DNA of 64,000 nt from Psychromonas sp030397575 (GTDB taxonomy: Bacteria; Pseudomonadota; Gammaproteobacteria; Enterobacterales; Psychromonadaceae). The position numbers were made by a program, and so were the translations under genes. The stretch lies in the NCBI RefSeq assembly GCF_046250175.1, contig NZ_CP176468.1; one strand, 5' to 3'. The notes beneath the pieces are model-generated. The model was not told the origin of the DNA, searched no databases, and worked only from the letters and a program-made list of their open reading frames with translations. Shown piece after piece: positions 17,273 through 26,562 of the stretch (position 1 is the stretch's first letter; each line of letters opens with the position of its first letter).

Positions 17273-18640
17273 CTATTCACAAGGCGGTGCCATGTGAATA
17301 ACCGCTAAACCTCCCTGTGATGTCTCACGATATTTTTTATTCATATCTTTCCCTGTTTGGTACATAGTCGCGATCACCTTATCTAGAGATATAAGGGATT
17401 TACTGTTACGTTTCAAAGCCATTCTTGATGCATTAATCGCTTTCATTGCGCCCATGGCATTACGTTCAATACAAGGTATTTGTACTAAACCTCCTATTGG
17501 ATCACAGGTCATACCTAAAGAGTGCTCCATGGCTATTTCAGCAGCGATACATACTTGTTCATTACTGCCCCCTTGGATTGCGGTTAAGCCAGCAGCTGCC
17601 ATTGAAGAGGAAACACCTATTTCTCCTTGGCAACCTACTTCGGCACCAGAAATAGACGCATTGCGCTTATATAACATACCAATCGCAGCGGATACTGCTA
17701 AAAAGTCTTTAAGCTGCGTAGTATCAATTTTGCGTAGGTACTTATGGTAATACATCAATACGGCTGGAATTACTCCTGCTGCACCATTAGTTGGTGAGGT
17801 CACCACCTGCCCTCCTGCTGCATTTTCTTCACTCACTGCAAAAGCATATAAGTTAACCCAATCTAAAACACTCATTGGATCATTATCTATACCTTCGTTT
17901 GCTTGTAAGGTTTTTAATAATGCAGGTGCTCGCCTTACTACTTGTAATCCACCCTCTAAAATACCTTCACTGGTTAATCCTCGCTCTAAACAGAGGCTAA
18001 TTACTTTCCAGATCTTTTCAGCCGTTGCGTCTAGGGTTTGTTGATTGGTAAAGGTTAGTTCGTTTTGCAATACTAAACCGCCAATACTTAATCCATTTTT
18101 ATCTGCTTGCGCTAGTAAATCATTCGCTGAATTAAAGGGAAAGGGGACTTGACGCTCAGTGTTCTCAGTCGGGGTTAATAATTGTTGTTCAGTACTAATA
18201 AACCCACCACCTGTGGAGTAATAGGTTTCTGAGTCAAGTAGTGTTTCTCCCTGGTAAGCAAGAAAACGAAGCGCATTTTCATGCAGAGGTAAGCTGGTTT
18301 TATGAAATTCAATATGAATCGCAGGATCGAATGCAATAGGTGTGTGATTAAGAAATGTTAATGTTTTTTGTTCAGAGGTTTTCTGCAAAAGTGCCTTTGC
18401 AGTTGCTGCTTTAATGGTGTCTGGTTTATAGCCACTTAATCCCAATATAATTGCTCTGTCTGTATGATGTCCTTTACCTGTAAGAGATAAAGAGCCATAT
18501 AGTTGAACAGTGATAGAGGTGATTAGTTTTGCTTGTGCTTTATTTTCAGTTGCAAATAAATAAGCTGCTAGCATTGGGCCACTGGTATGCGAGCTGGAAG
18601 GACCTATACCAATTTTATAGATATCGAAAATGGATAGCAT
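17273..18640 (-). CDS. sdaA: L-serine ammonia-lyase (L-serine deaminase)
   Basis: The enzyme converts L-serine to pyruvate and ammonia with an oxygen-labile 4Fe-4S cluster. From ATG 18640, preceded by AAGGAG, it has 455 residues, as in E. coli SdaA. A longer frame to 18691 is rejected. The N-terminal beta domain begins MLSIFDIYKIGIGPSSSHTSGPM. The alpha domain carries the cluster and active-site cysteines in SGAEVGCQGEIGVS, in MTCDPIGG and in QIPCIERN. It uses a single fused chain rather than the split alpha/beta form. It may be the last gene of a unit with the DUF1007 and DUF2750 genes, 98 bases downstream of the former. Confidence 0.95.
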   Translation of the reverse strand: MLSIFDIYKIGIGPSSSHTSGPMLAAYLFATENKAQAKLITSITVQLYGSLSLTGKGHHTDRAIILGLSGYKPDTIKAATAKALLQKTSEQKTLTFLNHTPIAFDPAIHIEFHKTSLPLHENALRFLAYQGETLLDSETYYSTGGGFISTEQQLLTPTENTERQVPFPFNSANDLLAQADKNGLSIGGLVLQNELTFTNQQTLDATAEKIWKVISLCLERGLTSEGILEGGLQVVRRAPALLKTLQANEGIDNDPMSVLDWVNLYAFAVSEENAAGGQVVTSPTNGAAGVIPAVLMYYHKYLRKIDTTQLKDFLAVSAAIGMLYKRNASISGAEVGCQGEIGVSSSMAAAGLTAIQGGSNEQVCIAAEIAMEHSLGMTCDPIGGLVQIPCIERNAMGAMKAINASRMALKRNSKSLISLDKVIATMYQTGKDMNKKYRETSQGGLAVIHMAPPCE

Positions 18641-18738
18641 TAAATACTCCTTAACATTATCAACAGCTCGCCTTAGATAGTTGACATCCAAGGCACTTGT
18701 TTGAGGTTATTGTGGTTAATTTATAATGCTGATATTTT

Positions 18739-19395
18739 TTATTGGCAATTGAGTTTATATTGCTGTGAAAAGTATCTTCCCAAGGTATTATCAGGTGTTA
18801 CATCTGCAGCCAGTGCTAATGTATAAGCTCTCTGTGCGTCTGACACTTTAGGCTCTACTATTTCACCGTTACAAGCAGAGATAAGTTGCTCGGATAGCTG
18901 TACATCACCTTTATTTAACCAAGACATATCAACAAAATAGGTTTCATCGTAAATATAAAGTCTGAAGTTTTTTCCTGCAAAAGCAATAGGTGAAGATAAC
19001 GGAAGTTCAAAACTGAGCACTATCTTATCTTTATCTTTCACCATTTGTGGGTGGATCGCACTTTTATATTTTACTGGCGTATTACCGTCGTATAAATAAG
19101 TAAAATAGTGTTCGTTATACAGGTTAGCGATAACAGCCTTTGTTAGTTTTTGTAGTGTAGCTTCAAGGTTATCTGGGCTTACATCTTCACCTTGTAGCAT
19201 ATAAGCCGAAGTATCTGCATCAAATGACCAAGTCATATGGAGCGACCTAATATGTGCCTCGTGAGTTTCAAAATAAGTGTTGGTATTAACCCATGCGTGT
19301 GGATGGGCCGATAAAAGCGTTGGTAATAGCAGCGCTATAATAAAGAGTATTTTACGGCACCAGAGGCTTTTATTTTTTGTGATAAAAAAGTACAT
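18739..19395 (-). CDS. DUF1007-family periplasmic protein
   Basis: The 218-residue protein has an N-terminal signal peptide (hydrophobic about 15-29, cleavage probably after LLSA). The mature protein starts at HPHAW, a histidine-rich motif typical of DUF1007 proteins and a plausible metal ligand. The rest is predicted beta-rich, with two cysteines near the C-terminus (SACNG and NCQ) that could form a disulfide. In many proteobacteria DUF1007 genes sit next to a NicO-type nickel/cobalt transporter, suggesting a metal-related role. No such transporter is present here. It lies 12 bases downstream of the DUF2750 gene and is probably co-transcribed with it. Confidence 0.75.
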   Translation of the reverse strand: MYFFITKNKSLWCRKILFIIALLLPTLLSAHPHAWVNTNTYFETHEAHIRSLHMTWSFDADTSAYMLQGEDVSPDNLEATLQKLTKAVIANLYNEHYFTYLYDGNTPVKYKSAIHPQMVKDKDKIVLSFELPLSSPIAFAGKNFRLYIYDETYFVDMSWLNKGDVQLSEQLISACNGEIVEPKVSDAQRAYTLALAADVTPDNTLGRYFSQQYKLNCQ

Positions 19396-19407
19396 ACTAA
19401 GGTTTTA

Positions 19408-19800
19408 TTAATAGCGTTTTTGTTTTGAGTTAGGCGTAAGTTCTTGCTCAAACTCTTCAGGGAACAAAATAATGCCATTTAATTGGTTATCAGGGAAAAT
19501 CACGATAGATAATTCGTCTTCTGTTAAGCCGGGTGTCCAGCGTGAAAACCAAGTTGTTAAATCAATGGCTTGTGCTGTACAGTGTGACCACTCATCTGTC
19601 GCCCAGTCTTCAGCAAATACTTTATTAGGCCATACAGGCACACAATCTTCATCTTCCGTATTAAGCATTACACAGCCATGCTCATCAACTAATAACCATA
19701 CTTCTTGTTGTTTTTGAATTTCTTTACATAAGTATTGAAACCGTTGTTGAGCATCAAATTTTAAAATTTCTTTAATACGTTGTGGCGTTAAATCGCTCAT
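19408..19800 (-). CDS. DUF2750-family protein
   Basis: The 130-residue acidic cytoplasmic protein resembles DUF2750. The family features I recognise are a RFQYLCKEIQKQQEVWLLVDEHG opening block (residues about 20-42, here quoted only for its key Trp and aromatic residues), PVWPNKVFAEDWA, and a WTPGL segment before a hydrophobic strand. The function of the family is unknown. It has no signal peptide or membrane segment. It is the first gene of the minus-strand set leading to DUF1007 and sdaA, so any promoter for that set lies upstream of 19800. Confidence 0.65.
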   Translation of the reverse strand: MSDLTPQRIKEILKFDAQQRFQYLCKEIQKQQEVWLLVDEHGCVMLNTEDEDCVPVWPNKVFAEDWATDEWSHCTAQAIDLTTWFSRWTPGLTEDELSIVIFPDNQLNGIILFPEEFEQELTPNSKQKRY

Positions 19801-20246
19801 ATATTGTCCTATTCGCTCTGTTAATAAAGTACATTGCTAGCTTAAAGTAAATGGAAGATTTTGCTAGCTGAGATTGATTAAAGTTATTGTATTTTGATAG
19901 GTTACTTAGATGGTTAATGATTAAATAGTAAGAGTAATATACTTTCTTTTATAAGCTGTAACTGAAAAAAAACAATGTCTAAGGTGTAGGCAAATGTTAA
20001 AATTATCAAGATTAAGTGCTGAATATCACTTTTAATCTATAAAACATGAAACTTTACATAAATAAAAGTGGTTTATAATAACCATAATTGTATGTTTTAT
20101 GTAATATCTACCATAGATAATTTAAATCACGTCAAACCTGTTATTTGAAGTTAAGTATTTTTTTATTTGGTCGATAATTAATAAATATATCTTCATTTTA
20201 AATCTGATGCTAAGTATCTGCCTACTAATTAAATTTTAAGGTCATT
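19801..20246. other. 446-base AT-rich gap before the diguanylate cyclase
   Basis: No gene is visible. The region is very AT-rich. It contains a 9-bp inverted repeat (ATAAAACAT 20039-20047, ATGTTTTAT 20092-20100) and a smaller bulged stem (ATTAAGTG/CACTTTTAAT) just before it. I looked for a cyclic-di-GMP riboswitch signature and did not find one. It probably holds two divergent promoters and operator sites. Confidence 0.5.
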
Positions 20247-21914
20247 ATGTTTCATAGTATTAAAGCCCAGATCATTACTATTTATTCTATTGTTATTGTT
20301 GCATTTGCATCATTACTTTTATTAACAGTATACATTAATGAAAAAGATAGAATGTTAGAGTTGGAGTTAACAACTTCTACTGAAATATCACAAATGCATG
20401 CCACTAAATTAAGCCAAGAGTTTGCCCAATATGTTGCAATGCTAAAAGTGTTGAGTGGTGATTTTGAACCTGTACATAATGATCAAGAAACTATTCACCG
20501 ATTATTGCAAAGGTTAATAAAGGCCGGCGGAGATAACTTTATTAATGCTATTTACATTGACCAAGCATTAAACCTTACCGATGCAAATTACAATAGAATG
20601 AAAGCGGTTCATCCATCATTGTTAAAAGGTAAGGATTGGGAGAATAAAGAGTTTAATGTAAGTAATCCTGTCAATACTAGCTTTGAAACTAAGCCGGTAA
20701 TTATGGTTTCAGTGCCAATTCGTAATGAGAAAAATGAATGGAGTGGAACAATAGCTGCTGCAGTACCTATTGATATTCTGCCTAAAAAATTAGCCTCTAT
20801 TAAATTGGGTTTAGGCAGTTATGCTTGGTTAGTTGATACGGAAGGATTACTCGTTTCTCATCCCAACCCTGAATTTATTATGAAAAATAGGGCAACTACT
20901 GAAGAAAATCCGAACTACCCTGGTTTTAATGAAATAGTGAAAGAAGCTAAATTAAAGAATAATGGCTACGGTCGCTATATGGATTTGGTACTAGATGAGT
21001 CTAAAATAGTCACTTATGCGCATATCAAATACCTTCCTAACTGGGTGCTATACGTAACAACTAAAGAATCTGAAATTTTTCAAGGTATTTATGAAATTCT
21101 ATATAATGTAATCATTATCGCTGTACTGTTAATGGTTGTATTTTTAGTGTTCATTAGTCAATTAGCGAATAAAGTGACAAAACCTATTGTTAAATTAACT
21201 CGAGAAGTAAAATGCGTTGTAAATAGTAATAGTGAATATTTTCATGGTATTGATTCAAAAGATGAAATAGGGCAGTTGTCTAAAGCATTTGATAGTAGTT
21301 TCAGAAAAATACGTACTCATACTATGCATTTAGAAAAAATGGTGAATCAACGTACACAAGAGATTGCCACGAAAAACTCTTTATTGAGTGAGCAGAATGA
21401 TCAACTTGAAGAGTTAGTTTCTAAGGATCCATTAACTCATTTATATAACCGTCGAGCATTTAGTCGTTTACTTGATAAAGAGCTTGCACGTGCAAGAAGA
21501 CATAAGTCGCCGGTGACACTTGCGATACTAGATATTGACCACTTTAAACGAATTAATGATACTTATGGGCATAATGTTGGCGATGAAGTGTTATGTCGCT
21601 TTGCCAATGAGTTAACCATTAACATGCGTGTTGAAGATCTGATCTGTCGCTGGGGTGGTGAAGAGTTCGTTATTTTATTATGGGGAGCTACGGCGAGAGG
21701 CGCTTTTAAACATATGGATGAAATGCGTGAAAATATCGCTAATATGAAATTTGATACTGTCGATAAAGTTACATTTAGTATTGGTATGGCCACCATAAGG
21801 CATGATGAAGAGTTTAAAGACTGGTTACATAGAGCAGATGATGCACTTTATAAAGCTAAAGAGATGGGGCGAAATCGTACGGTTATCGATGACAGTCAGA
21901 TCAAGGATAGCTAA
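20247..21914 (+). CDS. Diguanylate cyclase with Cache sensor and HAMP
   Basis: This 555-residue membrane protein makes cyclic di-GMP from two GTP in response to a periplasmic signal. Order: TM1 (about 9-28); a dCache-like periplasmic domain (about 40-275, with AAVPIDIL and SYAWLVDTEG); TM2 (about 283-305); HAMP (about 306-360); a short coiled coil; and a GGDEF domain (about 390-545). The active site reads GGEEF (470-474), and the inhibitory site RxxD is intact as RVED (461-464), five residues before it. It should therefore be both active and product-inhibited. The start ATG has AAGG seven bases upstream. It stands alone. Confidence 0.94.
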   Translation: MFHSIKAQIITIYSIVIVAFASLLLLTVYINEKDRMLELELTTSTEISQMHATKLSQEFAQYVAMLKVLSGDFEPVHNDQETIHRLLQRLIKAGGDNFINAIYIDQALNLTDANYNRMKAVHPSLLKGKDWENKEFNVSNPVNTSFETKPVIMVSVPIRNEKNEWSGTIAAAVPIDILPKKLASIKLGLGSYAWLVDTEGLLVSHPNPEFIMKNRATTEENPNYPGFNEIVKEAKLKNNGYGRYMDLVLDESKIVTYAHIKYLPNWVLYVTTKESEIFQGIYEILYNVIIIAVLLMVVFLVFISQLANKVTKPIVKLTREVKCVVNSNSEYFHGIDSKDEIGQLSKAFDSSFRKIRTHTMHLEKMVNQRTQEIATKNSLLSEQNDQLEELVSKDPLTHLYNRRAFSRLLDKELARARRHKSPVTLAILDIDHFKRINDTYGHNVGDEVLCRFANELTINMRVEDLICRWGGEEFVILLWGATARGAFKHMDEMRENIANMKFDTVDKVTFSIGMATIRHDEEFKDWLHRADDALYKAKEMGRNRTVIDDSQIKDS

Positions 21915-22005
21915 CTAAATACTTTAATTAAATTTGAATTAGTTACTTGAGAGTCCATCTCTTTTGACTAATTCAAAACGCTTTTCATTAAATTCGGTTA
22001 AATAA

Positions 22006-22038
22006 CTAATCAGTAACAAGGTTGTTACGCTTGATTAG
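22006..22038. terminator. Stem-loop after the diguanylate cyclase gene
   Basis: CTAATCA-GTAACAA pairs with TTGTTAC-gct-TGATTAG, leaving a 3-base bulge and a two-base loop. There is no T-tract, so it may be only a hairpin. Confidence 0.4.
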
Positions 22039-22041
22039 TGT

Positions 22042-22177
22042 TATACCAAGCATACGAATTAACACCTTCGTTCCATGGCCCATAAAGATTAACGCCATTA
22101 GCCTTGCTCAACTTCTGCCTTACACAATGCCATTTTAACTAAGCTAAATTGAGAGTACTTATTTAATAGAATGTATA
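22042..22177 (-). repeat. Divergent copy (D) of the palindromic repeat family, inverted
   Basis: The left end, TATACCAAGCATACGAATTA, matches the inverted right end of the 45.8-kb element at 18 of 22 positions through AATTAAC. The right end, ACTTATTTAATAGAAT, matches the inverted left end. The interior is only weakly similar. The rest of the 422-base gap 21915-22336 holds hairpins but no gene. Confidence 0.5.
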
Positions 22178-22290
22178 CGACTCATATTATTCATTTAGCG
22201 TTAAAGCTATATTAAATCTGTATTGTAGTGGGTGATATGAAGAATACATAGAGGTTATAAAGCAGGGTAAATGTAGCTAGGTGTAGCACC

Positions 22291-22330
22291 AATAAAAAAG
22301 GTTAGTAAGCAATACGCCTACTAACCTTTC
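22291..22330 (-). terminator. Terminator downstream of tRNA-Ile2
   Basis: An 11-bp stem (AAAGGTTAGTA/TACTAACCTTT) is followed on the minus strand by TTTTTTATT, directly after the tRNA 3' end. Confidence 0.88.
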
Positions 22331-22336
22331 TATATA

Positions 22337-22413
22337 TGGTGGCCCTTCCCCGACTCGAACGGGGGACCTGACGATTATGAGTCGTATGCTCTAACCAACT
22401 GAGCTAAAGGGCC
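22337..22413 (-). tRNA. ileX: tRNA-Ile2 (CAT anticodon, lysidine-modified)
   Basis: A 77-base cloverleaf with encoded CCA. The acceptor stem is GGCCCTT/AAGGGCC, the D arm is GCTC-AGTTGGTTA-GAGC and the anticodon loop is CTCATAA. The CAT anticodon alone would suggest Met. However, the acceptor carries C4-G69 and C5-G68, which mark the TilS substrate tRNA-Ile2, unlike elongator tRNA-Met. Its place downstream of rpoD matches ileX of E. coli. After lysidine modification it reads AUA. The outermost anticodon-stem pair appears to be a T-C mismatch. Confidence 0.88.
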
Positions 22414-22567
22414 TTAATTTGTGCGCTGATTATATAAGCTACTTATTTCGCTGTCTAGTTTATTCAGTTTGATTGCTTATTAAATCATCGCTATTGGCTT
22501 AGCATTCTTAAATATTTATTTTATATGGTTTTTATCATTGAATAACTGATGCTTATTTTCGTTTTAG

Positions 22568-22596
22568 ATATAAAAAATCCTACCGAAGTAGGATTT
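22568..22596 (-). terminator. Intrinsic terminator of rpoD
   Basis: A 9-bp stem (AAATCCTAC/GTAGGATTT, CGAA loop) is followed on the minus strand by TTTTTTATA. Confidence 0.92.
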
Positions 22597-22622
22597 CTAT
22601 TAGCCTATAAATCAAGTCTCGA

Positions 22623-24470
22623 TTACTCGTCCAGGAAGCTGCGTAGCTGTTCACTGCGGCTTGGGTGACGTAGTTTACGAAGTGCTTTAGCTTCGATTTG
22701 ACGAATACGCTCACGTGTAACATCAAACTGCTTACCTACTTCTTCTAAAGTATGGTCAGTATTCATATCAATACCAAAACGCATACGTAGTACTTTCGCT
22801 TCACGAGCTGTTAAACCTTCTAATACATCATTTGTTGCATTTTTAAGGCTTTCGCTTGTTGCACTATCAACCGGTAGAGCAATCGTTGTATCTTCAATGA
22901 AGTCACCTAAGTGAGAATCTTCATCATCACCAATAGGCGTTTCCATTGAGATTGGCTCTTTAGCGATTTTTAATACCTTACGAATTTTATCTTCAGGCAT
23001 CATCATGCGTTCTGCTAGCTCTTCAGGCTGTGGCTCACGCCCCATCTCTTGTAACATTTGACGAGAGATACGGTTAAGTTTATTAATCGTTTCAATCATG
23101 TGTACAGGAATACGGATAGTACGTGCTTGGTCAGCAATTGAACGAGTGATTGCTTGACGGATCCACCATGTTGCGTAAGTTGAGAATTTGTAACCTCGAC
23201 GGTATTCAAATTTATCAACGGCTTTCATTAGGCCGATGTTACCTTCTTGGATTAAATCTAAGAATTGTAAACCACGGTTGGTGTATTTCTTAGCAATCGA
23301 GATAACAAGACGTAAGTTCGCTTCTACCATCTCTTTCTTCGCACGACGCGCTTTAGTCTCACCGATGCTCATTGCACGAGAGATTTCTTTTAAGTTGGTA
23401 ATGCTTAATGTGCTTTCAACTTCAATCGCTAACATCTTACGAATACAACGTTCTAGGTCTTCTTCTGCTTCTTTAATGCCTGCTACGTAAGCTTGATCAC
23501 CGCTTAATACTTTCTCTAACCATGCATTGCTAGTTTCATTACCTTTAAACAGTTTAATGAATTCTGCTTTTGGCATTTTGCACTGTTCAACACAGATTTT
23601 TAAGATTAAACGTTCTTGAACACGAGCTGCATTCATATTACCGCGAATCAATTTCACCATACGGTCAAATTGTTTAGGAATTAGTTTAAATTGTTGGAAA
23701 TATTCAGCTTGTTCGTTGATCGCAGCTAATGTATCAGCATGTTTACGACCATTTTTAGTGATAGATTTTTCAACAATATTATTTAAACGGCGTAACTCTG
23801 CAAATTTTTCTGCCGCTTCTTCAGGACATGGACCTTTAGGGCCTTCCTCTTCTTCTTCGTCGTCATCTACATCATCTACGTCGTCATCAGCTAAATCAGA
23901 TTCAGATAATTCAGAACCGATGTTAGTTGCACTTACCGCTTGAGTCATATCATCATTAGGATCAATAAAGCCACTGATTAAATCAGTGAGTTTCATTTCT
24001 TCAGCTTCGTAGCTGTCGTAGTTATCTAATAAGTTACGAATAGTGGCAGGATACTCAGAAACAGAGTTTTGTACTTCTTTGATGCCTTCTTCGATACGCT
24101 TAGCGATAACAATTTCGCCTTCACGTGTTAGTAGTTCAACTGTACCCATTTCACGCATGTACATACGAACTGGGTCAGTAGTACGGCCAATTTCTGATTC
24201 TACTGTTGCTAATACTTGCGCAGCAGCTTCTACAGCATCTTCATCTGGTTCATCGTTATCTGTACCAGATAGAATTAGATCATCAGCATCAGGAGCAGTC
24301 TCAACAACGCGAATACCCATGTCGTTGATCATTTGAATGATATCTTCAATTTGCTCTGACTCAACGATATCTTGCGGCAGGTGATCATTCACTTCTGCGA
24401 AGGTTAAGAAACCATTTTCTTTACCTTTAATGATCAGCTCTTTAAGCTGCGATTGAGGTGTTTGGGCCAT
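22623..24470 (-). CDS. rpoD: RNA polymerase primary sigma factor RpoD (sigma-70)
   Basis: The housekeeping sigma factor is 615 residues from ATG 24470, where the E. coli-like start MAQTPQSQLKELI begins; three extra codons upstream (24479) are unlikely. Region 1.1 is at the N-terminus. Region 1.2 contains GRTTDPVRMYMREMG. A non-conserved acidic insert (about 200-215) carries a run of Asp and Glu. Region 2 holds the core-binding and -10 recognition helix (YKFSTYATWWIRQAITRSI), followed by regions 3 and 4.2 (VTRERIRQIEAKALRKLRHP) for -35 recognition. It is the last gene of the rpsU-yqeY-dnaG-rpoD cluster and ends in a strong terminator. Confidence 0.98.
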   Translation of the reverse strand: MAQTPQSQLKELIIKGKENGFLTFAEVNDHLPQDIVESEQIEDIIQMINDMGIRVVETAPDADDLILSGTDNDEPDEDAVEAAAQVLATVESEIGRTTDPVRMYMREMGTVELLTREGEIVIAKRIEEGIKEVQNSVSEYPATIRNLLDNYDSYEAEEMKLTDLISGFIDPNDDMTQAVSATNIGSELSESDLADDDVDDVDDDEEEEEGPKGPCPEEAAEKFAELRRLNNIVEKSITKNGRKHADTLAAINEQAEYFQQFKLIPKQFDRMVKLIRGNMNAARVQERLILKICVEQCKMPKAEFIKLFKGNETSNAWLEKVLSGDQAYVAGIKEAEEDLERCIRKMLAIEVESTLSITNLKEISRAMSIGETKARRAKKEMVEANLRLVISIAKKYTNRGLQFLDLIQEGNIGLMKAVDKFEYRRGYKFSTYATWWIRQAITRSIADQARTIRIPVHMIETINKLNRISRQMLQEMGREPQPEELAERMMMPEDKIRKVLKIAKEPISMETPIGDDEDSHLGDFIEDTTIALPVDSATSESLKNATNDVLEGLTAREAKVLRMRFGIDMNTDHTLEEVGKQFDVTRERIRQIEAKALRKLRHPSRSEQLRSFLDE

Positions 24471-24567
24471 AGGTACCATCCAAAAAATTAGTCGTAAAAT
24501 GTGGTGTAAATGGGAAAAAATCTGAGCGCTCGATTATACGCCTAAATTGAATTTTATGCCAATCCCA

Positions 24568-26316
24568 TTAATGTTGTTTTTGTTCTTTGAGAAGTTGTGC
24601 TAATTGCACTGTCTCCTCTGTTGTTAAAACTTCGCCCTGTCTTGATTTTTGCTTCAAAAATTCAATACGTTGCGTAAGGTGTAAAGATAAAAAGTTATCT
24701 AATATATCGAAGAATACTTCTTCGTATGTATGTTCATCAACTTGGTTTTTCCAAGTTGCTAAGGCAATTAATTGTTTTTCTTCGGGTTGACCACGCCAAT
24801 GTTCTAATAACAGTCCTGTAGAGAGATGGGGTGTGTCTCTACAAATTTCAAGTAGTGTATTTAAAAGAGTTAACCCCGGTATTTGTATCTCTTTAAATTC
24901 AGGTATTTCAGCCAACTGATAAGCCATTTGAGGATGCTGAAGCAATAATGAAATCGCCAGTCTCATTGGTGTTATTTTTTGCGAAGTTGGTTTCTTTTCT
25001 ACTTTTTTCGCCGCGGGTAATAACTTTTGTAAACCTTCTTTTTCAATACCTAATAAGCTAATTAAACGCGTTTCCATCATCTGTCTAAATACTGAGTCAG
25101 GTAACTTAGTTAATAACGGAATAGCTAATTGTGCAAGTTTTGATTTGCTATCGGCACTCGTCATATCCACTTGTGTTAACAATTGTTGAAACAAAAAGTC
25201 AGAAAGAGGCATCGCTTGGTCGACGAGTTTTTCGAAGAACGCTTTACCTTCTTTTTGTACTAAGCTATCTGGATCCTCTCCATCTGGGAGGAACATAAAG
25301 CGTACCGTTCGACCATCTTGGATTGAGGGAAGGGCATTCTCAAGAGCCCTCCACGCAGCTGTTCGCCCAGCTTTGTCTCCATCAAAACAGCAAATAATTT
25401 CACTGGTTTGTCTGAATAGAAGTTGTATATGGTCCGGTGTGGTTGCGGTGCCTAAAGAGGCGACGGCATAATGAATATCAAATTGCCCTAAGGCAACTAC
25501 ATCCATATAGCCTTCGACTACTAAAATACGCTGTATCTCTTTACTATGTTGTTTAGCTTGATATAAGCCGTATAGCTCTTTCCCTTTATGGAAAATAGGT
25601 GTTTCAGGTGAGTTTAAATATTTTGGTGTTGTATCATCAAATACCCGACCGCCAAAGCCAATGACACGTCCTCGCCTATCTAAAATAGGGAACATTAAGC
25701 GGTCTCTGAAGCGGTCGTAACTGCCGCCATTGTCTTTGCTGATTAACATGCCTGCATCAATAAGTTGTTGTTCTGTTTGTTTATTGATAGCAAATTTTTT
25801 ACGTACTTCATCCCAACCGTCTGGTGCATAGCCGATTTGGAAGTGTTTCGCTGTTGCGCCAGATAAGCCTCTACTTTTTAAGTAGTTAATGACTTTTTCA
25901 CTGTTTTTATGTGTACGTAGTTGTTGTTGATAAAAGCGCGTAATGTCTGCCATTAATTGATATAAGTCTTTTCTATCGACATAGGTCGTTGCAGGTTGAT
26001 TACTGCCAGACTCTTCGCGCGGGACTTCAATGGATAATTGCTCTGCTAAAACTTCTACCGCATCAACAAACTCGATACCATCATATTCCATCAAGAAGGA
26101 GACAACATTGCCGCTTACACCACAGTTGAAGCAGTGGTAAAACTGTTGGTCTGGACTTACTGAGAAAGTGGAATCGTTATTACCATTATGGAAAGGGCAG
26201 CGTGCGCGGTAGCTTTTGCCTTTTTTCTTCAATTTAAGACGGCTATCAATTATATCAACGATATCGGTACGTGAGATTAAGTCGTCAATGAAATTCTTTG
26301 GAATGCGGCCAGCCAT
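24568..26316 (-). CDS. dnaG: DNA primase
   Basis: DnaG makes RNA primers at the replication fork on contact with DnaB helicase. The 582 residues match the family. The N-terminal CHC2 zinc domain shows CPFH near 41 and CFNCG near 62. The RNA polymerase core includes the TOPRIM motifs LVVEGYMDVV (Glu near 266) and CFDGDKAGRTAA (Asp near 310), which hold the catalytic metals. The C-terminal helicase-interaction domain (about 440-582) is divergent, as usual. It lies between the yqeY terminator and rpoD, about 100 bases upstream of the latter, so dnaG-rpoD are probably co-transcribed. I found no LexA box upstream. Confidence 0.97.
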   Translation of the reverse strand: MAGRIPKNFIDDLISRTDIVDIIDSRLKLKKKGKSYRARCPFHNGNNDSTFSVSPDQQFYHCFNCGVSGNVVSFLMEYDGIEFVDAVEVLAEQLSIEVPREESGSNQPATTYVDRKDLYQLMADITRFYQQQLRTHKNSEKVINYLKSRGLSGATAKHFQIGYAPDGWDEVRKKFAINKQTEQQLIDAGMLISKDNGGSYDRFRDRLMFPILDRRGRVIGFGGRVFDDTTPKYLNSPETPIFHKGKELYGLYQAKQHSKEIQRILVVEGYMDVVALGQFDIHYAVASLGTATTPDHIQLLFRQTSEIICCFDGDKAGRTAAWRALENALPSIQDGRTVRFMFLPDGEDPDSLVQKEGKAFFEKLVDQAMPLSDFLFQQLLTQVDMTSADSKSKLAQLAIPLLTKLPDSVFRQMMETRLISLLGIEKEGLQKLLPAAKKVEKKPTSQKITPMRLAISLLLQHPQMAYQLAEIPEFKEIQIPGLTLLNTLLEICRDTPHLSTGLLLEHWRGQPEEKQLIALATWKNQVDEHTYEEVFFDILDNFLSLHLTQRIEFLKQKSRQGEVLTTEETVQLAQLLKEQKQH

Positions 26317-26562
26317 TTAAGAGTCCTATGGAGAAAAGGGAGTAGTATACTCACAGTATTTAATACGACACAATTATTGTATTTTTAATTCAGATTAGAT
26401 GAGATTTATTTTCAAAGTACTATTGGTGTTTGGTTTATTTTTAAAAGTGCGTTAAGCGGTGCATTAGTTAACATCCAATTTACTGTTTTATATTATTGCT
26501 TAATTATAAAATTCTTTACTATAAAGTTAATGATTAATTAACAAAGTAGCTTTCATTAAAAC
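26317..26562. promoter_or_regulatory. Gap upstream of dnaG, probable dnaG-rpoD promoter region
   Basis: Because a strong terminator ends the rpsU-yqeY transcript at its far side, this AT-rich gap of about 250 bases should contain an independent minus-strand promoter for dnaG-rpoD. I cannot choose one convincing -35/-10 pair. Confidence 0.35.

Noticed and set aside
19801..20246. Cyclic-di-GMP riboswitch before the diguanylate cyclase
   Set aside because: No conserved GEMM-type core or tetraloop-receptor sequence could be found; only AT-rich inverted repeats.
22337..22413. tRNA-Met (elongator) reading of the CAT-anticodon tRNA
   Set aside because: The acceptor stem has C4-G69 and C5-G68 and the gene follows rpoD, as ileX does; elongator tRNA-Met has a different acceptor stem.
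22175..22413. Phage or integrative-element attachment site at the tRNA
   Set aside because: The repeated 12-mer is inverted, not direct, and there is no integrase gene nearby.
23880..23940. Low-complexity acidic insert in rpoD as a frame error
   Set aside because: The E. coli protein also has an acidic non-conserved region there and the frame is continuous on both sides.
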